A stretch of 64,000 nucleotides of DNA from Halicephalobus mephisto. Taxonomy: Eukaryota; Nematoda; Chromadorea; Rhabditida; Panagrolaimidae. Positions 57,132 to 64,000 of this stretch are shown in pieces. The stretch spans positions 1 through 64,000 of the forward strand of contig SWDT01000140.1 in assembly GCA_009193035.1 (NCBI GenBank), read 5' to 3'. Each line of letters starts with the position of its first letter. The first letter of the stretch is position 1. The position numbers and the translations under genes were made by a program. Below the pieces are notes generated by a model. It made no database searches, was not told where the DNA came from, and worked only from the letters and a program-made list of their open reading frames with translations.

Positions 57132-58774
57132 AAGCGTTATTTATGGCTATAATAAATCTGTTAACAGGAAAACTTCAAAACATGTAAAGTACAATCTTAA
57201 TTTTCCCATATCTGAACTCAGAAGAATTTCTTGATTTCCATAAACAGATATAGTTGCAGTTCAGAAACTTCAAAGCACACTAGACCCGGGATAAATAAAT
57301 AACTCTCCTTTGTACTATGATTATTGTAGGAACGAAAATGTCCATCCATTAATTAACTTTATTCACTGTTCTTTCTTACAAACCATTTAGTAATTGAAGA
57401 ATACTAATTCTTGAAAACAAGAAAGTTTGATTTGAAAACACGAAAGAAGTTAGTGCTAAGAATATCGTAGATTAATATTCTCATGGTGCAAGTTCTGTGG
57501 TTGAACAATTTATCGTTTTTGTAATATTGAATATTCCTACAAAAAATCAAGTCATTTTTGATACATGAGATTTGAGAAACAAGTGATTTCGGGAAATTCC
57601 CCGAACGACGAGAAAACATTGACGTTTGATCGCATCACTTTCGTTCGTTTTTGATAGTTAAACGTACATCAATTCAGAAAACCCCATCTTCTTTGGAACG
57701 CAGGTCTCTCGAACTACCGTAATTCTTAACTATTTAGTTTTTCATTTCAGCTGAAGCTATGTTACTCATACTTGGTTATGAAGTCACAGATCTCGCTCTG
57801 ACGTTCAGAATTTAGCGGTTAGGGGAGATGTTGATAAATGTCTAAGTATTATGAGAGCAATGAGAACAGAACTGAGAGGAAAACATTGGACTTCATGGGA
57901 TTAACATCAAATGAACTCTATAAGAATATATATTCAAGTATTTTAAACCATCATTCTTGTGAAATACGTTTAAAACAGTTATAATTGTTTTTCATTACTG
58001 CATAACACTGTCATCTGTATGGATTGCAGTTCCGGTGCTAGAATTACACTACACCTTCTTGATTTTCCAATATGACTAGTAAATCTAGAGATTATACTTG
58101 ATCAGAGAATTGCAATAAAATTCCTATTGTCATTCACAAAAACCATACTGAAACATATTTTGCGTAAGTTGCTCTTTTCAGATTTCTAAATTAGACAATG
58201 ATCAAAATCGATAAATGCAAGAAAAAAAAGTTCGAACAACTTTATATTGGACTCATTTTTCCAATTTGTGGATCTTGTCGAATCGTGGAAATATCCACTC
58301 TTCCAGAGGATAGTCTACACAGACATTTCGACATCAGATTCGAGAATTTTCTGATGATTCATAAATAAATCACGTGATTTAGTTTTGTCTTCTAAACTAT
58401 GTTCCCTCGCAGACCATGTTGTGATTCATCGAAAAAACAACTTTTAATAGATATTCACGTTTATTAACATCCGATGTTTGGTCATTATTCACTTTTGTTT
58501 AAGGAAAGTCATAACGAAGAGAGATCACATTGCATCCTCCTACTAGTGACGTATGAATCAAAAAAACGTCATGACCCACCCTTCACTGCATTATAAATTC
58601 CTTTTATTGAACGCATTAGTAATTGCGCTGCCTGAGCAACAAGGTTGTTTCGTTAGTTGAACAGAAAAAACCTAGGATAATACCGACATATTTTTATTAT
58701 TTACGAATTTCTTCATCATTTTGTAATTCGCCGCCCTACTACTCTTCATTAAGTGTGAGTTGTATATAAAGCAG
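57132..58774. other. Intergenic with a short coding-like scrap
   Basis: Mostly featureless. TTTTTCATTTCAG at 57738-57750 precedes an open stretch (AMLLILGYEVTDLALTF) which runs, after a stop and frame change, into VRGDVDKCLSIMRAMRTEL (to 57903). This may be an eroded exon of an unknown gene. Confidence 0.35.
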
Positions 58775-59351
58775 ATGAATTCCACAGACCAAACGATCGA
58801 TAACAAGCAGTCTCAGAACTTGTCTGTCAATTCTCTCATGTGCCAGACCGAGAAGTTTAATGGAGTGAATAAGCTGGAGATCAACTTCGGCGGAAATCCC
58901 ACTTCTCATTCTCAACACTCTTCTGCTCAGAACGAACCTTCAGCTCGATTACCAAGTTCCAGCCCTTCCTCAACAGAATCGGCTGGGAAGATAAAGCCGA
59001 AGAAGCTAGTTTCATCTGGATCTGTGCCTTACAGTCAGTCGATACGTTTCAGACGAGAACACCAAAGCCGACAGAAGCCCCAGTCATTGAGCGGTAAGAA
59101 ACCAGAGAGAACATTCTCCGTCGACGGCGATTACAAGGAAAATCTCGACGCTGTAAGTTTACTAGCACAACGCTGACCTTGAGATACTTACTCCTCTGGT
59201 TTAGGAAGCAATCTTCGAAGAGAAACTAAGAGTAGCAATCATAGAACTCTTCGGCATTCTCACTCCAGCCCAGCGAGCTCAACTCCCACCTGATGCTTTC
59301 TCCTGTGCCGAGTCTATCATCAAAAATTCACAACCCATTTCCAAAAATTAA
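58775..59351 (+). CDS. Small unrecognised protein with helical C-terminus
   Basis: Exons 58775-59152 and 59205-59351 give 174 residues. I do not recognise the family. The first 120 residues are polar, Ser/Gln-rich and then basic (KPKKLVSS, RFRREHQSRQ), and look disordered. The last 45 look like a helical module (EEKLRVAIIELFGILTPAQR). Start: first ATG of the frame, preceded by TATATAAAGCAG, which is either a TATA box or an acceptor. The oppositely oriented neighbour at 60.1-60.7 kb has a similar layout and a faintly similar C-terminal module. A nuclear role is possible from the composition, nothing more. Confidence 0.7.
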
Positions 59352-60075
59352 CTCTAATACGTGGATTCATACATTTTTTCATCAATGTTGTTTGAGTTTT
59401 CTATCTTTTAAAGTAGAAGAATGAAAAAAATTAATAAATATCAAGCATTTCCTTTTTCTAAACTAGACAATTGTCAGCAAATGCTTCTTTTTCCTCCAAA
59501 TATTATCCAAAAGTATATGTAGTCATTGGAATATTACTTAGCCAATCCAAGTTCAGGACCTTTAAGACAACAGTTGGCACACAGTCAATGTAGATACTGG
59601 ACATAAATGGCGATATTCCCAACGTCGCGAAACGTGAGATTCCTAAAATTCAACAAAAGTTAGGCTTCCTCTGGAGACGAGTATGCTTAGGGTTAGAATT
59701 CCGGTATTTACAGAAAGGCCGAAAGAACAAAGGCAATTTGCACAAGAGGAAAGGATAAATTGGTGTTTCTTGAGATTCTCTTATGCATCTCTCAACTAAT
59801 TTAACTTCTTAGACGTCACATCTGTATTTGCTATTACTGGATAGAAGAGAATTTCTTGTTTATCAGTAATTTTTGTGGAATACATCACATACACAACACC
59901 CGATTCATATTGTAACTCTACTCCAATTTGCACAAACGGCTTGTGAAATCCTTTTATTTCTTTGTTATTTTTTATTTTTCATCTTCATTAATACACAACT
60001 TCACAAATATTTACATCATTAATTGTACAAGTTAAACAAAAAACCTTGAGATTCTGGGCAACAACTATTGTCGTT
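59352..60075. other. Convergent intergenic region
   Basis: Lies between two convergent small genes. An AATAAAT (59432) can serve the left gene. I see no other feature. Confidence 0.5.
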
Positions 60076-60744
60076 TTACAACTTATCATTGTTGTACTTT
60101 TCGACTACATTCTGTGTGAAAACGAAGATATCAGGGTCTTTGACTTCCAGTTCATCTCGTTGTTGTTGATTAAGTTTCCGGAACATGGTGTCGATGCACA
60201 TCTCCATCGCCTTCTTCAACTTCGAATCCTTAAAATCAGTTAATTATCATGTAGTATTTCTCACTCAAGCCCTACCTGTTCTCTGTAGTTCTGCATCCCG
60301 CATCTTCTCCTGAGTTTGCTCTTCTCTTCATTGGTCACGGGAGTCTTGTCGTGGTTCTGGCGCTTACGACCGAGATGGCTCTTCATTGTCAGTGCCTGGA
60401 CTGCCTTGGGGATACGAAGTGTTATACGACTTCCGTTACGAGTCACCTTCGTCACCTTTGTATCTTGAGGATCAGGAGAGCCCATGGTTTCCTCAGCATT
60501 GAACGAGCTCTCCGTTGTGCTGTTGGAGCACTCTTGGTTCATCTGGCAGGAACAGACAGCATTGCAACTCACTGGAGCTTGACAACAGTTGCAGTAATAA
60601 AAGTCAGATGGATATTGCTGGGTTGAGGTAGAATGAGGGTAGTTTGAGTATTCAGGGTTGTCATAGTGTTGCCAAGTGACATGGTTCGGATTCACTTCAG
60701 CTTCGGAGTAATAGTTGTTCGAAGAGGGATATGGATAGTAAGTA
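60076..60744 (-). CDS. Small unrecognised Cys-containing protein (5' end unresolved)
   Basis: Exons 60277-60744(?) and 60076-60228 join in phase 0. The N-terminal part is Tyr/Asn-rich with a Cys cluster (YYCNCCQAPVSCNAVCSCQ); the middle is basic (ITLRIPKAVQALTMKSHLGR and SKLRRR); the C-terminus is a predicted helical module (KKAMEMCIDTMFRKLNQQQR). I do not recognise it. No ATG in phase was found upstream: TGCCAG at 60745-60750 is a reasonable acceptor, and the nearest upstream ATG (60830) does not join in phase. The first internal Met is in the Cys cluster. The 3' exon is secure by phase and composition. Confidence 0.55.
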
Positions 60745-61825
60745 CTGGCAGTTTGTTTATAAAAGCAAAGTATTAGAGAATTCAGATAATTTGGACTATC
60801 GCTGAATATCTTACATTAGAAGTAATCATTAGATGAATCATCTGATGCTTTCTAATTATTAGAAATCTCTTTGAGCTCTTTTTTATTCATGTTCAATTAC
60901 TTTAGGAAAATTCGCTAACTGTGATTCAGATGACGATGCAAAGTTTAATAAATCAGTTCCATGTGCATTTGTAGAGTTTATGCGTAATTGTTCATTCATG
61001 CAAAAGTAAGTTCAGAACACTGTTTTAAATTGTTTATGTGATATTTGACGAAGACATTATTTTTCATCGAAGAAATGCGATGAAGAAATTACATATCAGA
61101 AAAATTAAAATGCTGTATTATTGGAAAGTAATATGGAAATCGATTACGTCTAATTTGGTTTCTGTGAATATCAATACAGACATGTTTCAGACGGCATCAA
61201 ATAATTAAATTTGAATTTAAAACCAAAAGAATTTTAATTTTTGTATTTGTTTTTCATTTGAGCAAAACATATTTTTATTATTAAGAAATTAGAAAAATTA
61301 TCAAATTTCTTACAGTCCGATGATTAATGAAGTCTATTAGGTTCCATGGAACAAGTAATGTCTTTATCTGTCGTCGATAAATTTTAATGTTTTCTGTTAC
61401 CAATTTACCGGTATTTTCGGTTTAGAAAAAAACACTTAGGACAAATTTGTCTATGTCGCATTACATATCTACATTTACAAAGTTTCATTAGTATCTTTGA
61501 TATCTTCATTTTACGAAAATTTTTTCGATTTTTACAATTGCAATTATTTAGATGGGATTTGCTTTTGAATCAAAAATTTAAATCAAAAAATTACTAGATT
61601 CATTTTTTTTTAACTATTATAGTTTTTTGAAATTGTCATTTTAAAACATTTTCATAGGTTTGAATGGTTTTTACAAATCTAGTGAAAGTATTACATTAGA
61701 TTTTCTTATTTGTTTCCTCGTTACTAGTATTTACTAAAATATTACTAATAGGTATGATTTCTTAATTGCTAGTTATAAATATGCACTTTTTCCTGCACTA
61801 CTTTGTAGTAAAACATCCAAATACG
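60745..61825. other. Divergent intergenic region
   Basis: A+T-rich, with no coding signal. It must contain the promoters of the small gene on the left and the DPBB protein on the right. Confidence 0.5.
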
Positions 61826-62304
61826 ATGACCAATATTTATTTCTTGTTGTTTCCTCTCGTCTTCATCGTTATCACCTCTGCCGTTTATCCTGACGAAAAA
61901 GTCACCAACGGCATTCTTACTTACTACGAAGGTGCGGGGAAAGGAGCTTGTGGTCATCAACAGAATGCCAGTTCTGAGATGCTGGTGGCCGTGAGTCGTA
62001 ATTACTTCACGACACCTAATCCTAACCGAGATCCGGTCTGCAACTTTTGTCTCCAAGTAAATTACAATGGAAAAAGGTTTGATGGATTTAATTCTCTATA
62101 TATACAATAGAAAATTACAGTATCATGGTTCCTATCAAAGACCAGTGCCCAGAATGCCCTGAAAATCATATCGATTTGAGTTTGCCTGCATTCAGAAAAC
62201 TCGAAAATCCGATCCGTGGAAAAGTCTACGGTGCCACCTTCATTTTTAAAAACTGCAAAAATTTGGATCAATCGTTGTCTTCTTCGTTAATAAACAATAT
62301 ATAA
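61826..62304 (+). CDS. Secreted expansin-like / RlpA-like double-psi beta-barrel protein
   Basis: Exons 61826-62076 and 62121-62304 give 144 residues: a signal peptide (MTNIYFLLFPLVFIVITSA) and one double-psi beta-barrel. GILTYYEGAGKGACGH matches the start of the expansin/RlpA/barwin fold, and IMVPIKDQCPECPENHIDLS with AFRKL...GKVYGATFIF matches its second half, including the Asp before the Cys and the HIDLS motif. Four to six Cys fit disulfides of a secreted protein. There is no C-terminal carbohydrate-binding domain, so it is not a full two-domain expansin. Family members loosen or cut polysaccharides; in an animal, targets could be bacterial or plant walls. ATG 61826 was chosen because an acceptor-like CTTTGTAG lies just before it and it begins the signal peptide; ATG 61781 in the same frame is the alternative. 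Confidence 0.8.
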
Positions 62305-62424
62305 TTTTTTATTTTTTTCCGAATTATTTGTTTTTGCATATAAAATATATAATAATTATATAAATAATTCGATCAACAATGAGATTTAACTTAAATCAAT
62401 GCTATTAACTTTTTTTTAATTAAA

Positions 62425-63170
62425 GTTCCTCGTGTTATATACAACTGCCCAAGCGAACGGACATATTTCAGTCTCATTAAATCTTGCTATAAAGTTTTCC
62501 TCAATGCAAACTGCCGAAAACTTCTGTCTCACCAAAAATGCTCATCTGACTTCTATCCACAGTCAAGAAGAGAATGATTTCATCATTAGTTGGTTTTTTC
62601 GATTGTATTATTAAGTAGTAATGTGTTCATTTAGGCATAGGTCGCAAGAGTGACAGTCGTAGTGATAGTAGATACCCGCATGAAGAAACTTGTATAGGAT
62701 TCTTCACTGACAGAAACGACGGTAGTGGCTAGAGATGGTCTGACGATTCTCCCGTAGATTATTTAAATTGGGCTCCAGGTGATCCAGACAATGTAAGTAC
62801 TCAGAAATGCACATTCCTCACAACTGATCCCATTAAGGGCAGTTTTTCCTTCTATAACTATCGCTTTGATAGTATCGGGTGTGATTCACTCAATAGAAAC
62901 TTCTTCTTCTTCTTTATCTTCAGTGTTTGTCCCGTATTCGCAGGGTCCGCTATACCACATCATACAATACAACAGAAAACAAGGTAAATTAAGACAAACT
63001 AGAACTTTTTGCTTGATCTTGCATGGCATGTGATTTGATGCGATGTCCCTTCTTTGTGGACCGGCTTGTCGCGCGAGCCTGTCGTCCGGGTTGTTCTTCC
63101 GAGTTCTTGACCACTTCTATGAGACCTCTTCTACTCAATAGAAACTACGTTTGAAAAAAACCTGCAATCA
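62425..63170 (+). pseudogene. C-type lectin copy 3, decayed second domain
   Basis: The sequence parallels the second lectin domain of copy 2: VPRVIYNCPSE, SLIKSCYKVFLNAN, ENFCLTKNAHLTSIHSQEEN, an intron ending ATTTAG (62633), then CIGFFTDRNDG and VDYLNWAPGDPDN. A short deletion removes the WQDG equivalent and shifts the frame near 62510; TGG has become TAG at 62729-62731; and about 230 bp are inserted before the final NYVCKKP-like codons (63140-63165). The first lectin domain and the leader are missing. Confidence 0.85.
62902..63137 (+). other. Insertion inside lectin pseudogene with 13-bp flanking repeats
   Basis: CTCAATAGAAACT occurs at 62889-62901 and again at 63135-63147, splitting the lectin sequence at one point. 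The inserted DNA is GC-richer (GACCGGCTTGTCGCGCGAGC) and I do not recognise it. It has no obvious inverted repeats. Confidence 0.65.
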
Positions 63171-63588
63171 CTATAAATGTCTTTTAATCTCACATGTTTC
63201 TGAAATAAAAGTCGTGAAAACACCTTATTACCATCAGATATAATTAATTATTCAAAAAGATAAAAAGCACTAATCTGTAGTTGAAGTTTTTTACTTTTGA
63301 TACATGGTGTTCATTGTTCTGTGATATTGACTCTTCAGGAATCAAGGATAAGAATGATAATAACAACGTCCGTGAGTTGTCGGATATCCAAAATGGATAA
63401 CCTACTGCAAATCAGTAAATATTGTTGAAATAGATTGTATTCTGAAATGACGTAAAAAGGATATTTGTTTTCCTATTTTGGCGTTTTGTTCCTTTCCTGC
63501 GACGAGACCAATCTTTGTGACTCGCTCTGGTTTCCCTTTTCCTTCTGGATCGGCTCGTTGTTTCAGTTTTACTTTTTCCTTTTTTAGA
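63171..63588. other. Intergenic and 5' leader of EMC8/9 gene
   Basis: No gene seen; open frames here are antisense or leader shadows. TTCCTTTTTTAG at 63576-63587 ends one base before the EMC8/9 ATG and is a strong candidate spliced-leader acceptor. Confidence 0.55.
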
Positions 63589-64000
63589 ATGACAGAAATC
63601 AGTGCCATTGCCTACAGCAAGATCGTTCTCCATGCTGCTAGGTATCCTCACAGTGCTGTTCGTGGATTTCTCTTAGGAAAGCGGATCGGGTCGGAGTCCC
63701 TGCCCGTCGTTGTCGACTCCATTCCTGCTCTTCACGGATCTCTTCTGAATGCCCCCTTGGAAGTGTTGTTGATGACTTTGGATACGTATTGCTCCGACCA
63801 TAAGCTCCAAGTCGTGGGACTGTACTTCGCCAACGAGAGAATCGATGACAAAAGGTAAATTTTCATATATGGATCTTTTTTCTAGTTGGTTTTCAGTTTC
63901 GATGATTTATTCGCCAAAGTCGGTGACCGAATCCATGCAGTTTATCCTCATCCAGTAATGCTTCAAGTGGATAATTCTAAGTTGTCTCTGAATCCAGAAT
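63589..64000 (+). CDS. ER membrane complex subunit 8/9 (partial)
   Basis: Exons 63589-63854 and 63897 to beyond the window. ISAIAYSKIVLHAARYPHSA with VRGFLLGKRIGSE is the start of the EMC8/9 (UPF0172) MPN-like domain, followed by VVDSIPALHGSLLNAPLEVL and LQVVGLYFANERIDD. The domain lacks the metalloprotease JAMM signature, as usual in this family. EMC8 or EMC9 is a cytosolic-side subunit of the complex that inserts tail-anchored and multipass proteins into the ER membrane. The right edge cuts the gene at about half its usual length of 200 residues. Confidence 0.9.

Noticed and set aside
63102..63125. Match to the start of U6 snRNA (GTTCTTCCGAG)
   Set aside because: Only 11 bases agree and the following U6 sequence is absent.

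Overview
The window looks like a chromosomal segment from a rhabditid nematode, most likely Caenorhabditis or a close relative. Introns of about 43-50 bp sit among much longer ones, 3' splice sites are of the TTTTCAG type, several start codons lie directly behind an unpaired acceptor (typical of spliced-leader addition), the non-coding DNA is very A+T-rich with frequent TACTGTAG/CTACAGTA words, and the gene families are nematode ones. No database was searched; names come from recognising the conceptual translations. I rebuilt exon-intron structures by hand and checked that the reading phase is kept across each junction I list.

Layout. 1-513: left-edge C-type lectin copy with a nonsense codon. 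0.7-2.1 kb: orc-5. 4.5-20.2 kb: one long gene encoding a C-terminal globin behind a large N-terminal extension; its introns hold a tRNA-His, a dead mariner, several tandem repeats and MITE-like elements. 20.4-23.8 kb: ZP-domain cuticlin. 24.3-26.1 kb: SH2-pseudokinase. 27.6-29.6 kb: internally deleted piggyBac element with TTAA flanks. 30.2-31.4 kb: divergent ETS-like protein. 32.4-34.3 kb: ANKRD11/12-like C-terminal region without ankyrin repeats, divergent from snx-27 (34.6-36.5 kb). 36.9-40.0 kb: lin-35/Rb, tail-to-tail with an alpha-tubulin (40.1-42.6 kb) whose promoter carries an X-box-like site. 43.5-46.7 kb: DEG/ENaC channel. 48.5-50.7 kb: glutamate-gated-chloride-channel-like receptor. 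51.5-57.1 kb: accessory region with a decayed transposase and a patchwork of segments copied from elsewhere in the window, ending in a second lectin. 58.8-64 kb: two small unrecognised genes, an expansin-like (double-psi beta-barrel) secreted protein, a lectin pseudogene and the 5' part of an EMC8/9 gene.

Connections. lin-35 and orc-5 belong to the G1/S programme, and the lin-35 upstream region has an E2F site next to a CHR-like site, suggesting autoregulation by its own repressor complex. The tubulin X-box suggests use in ciliated neurons. The neighbouring channel genes would suit neuronal or muscle expression but show no sign of shared regulation. The most unusual feature is the 54.6-57.1 kb patchwork, where four segments from 51 kb, 42.5 kb, 48 kb and the left edge lie end to end, including an orphan copy of the tubulin promoter and first exon.
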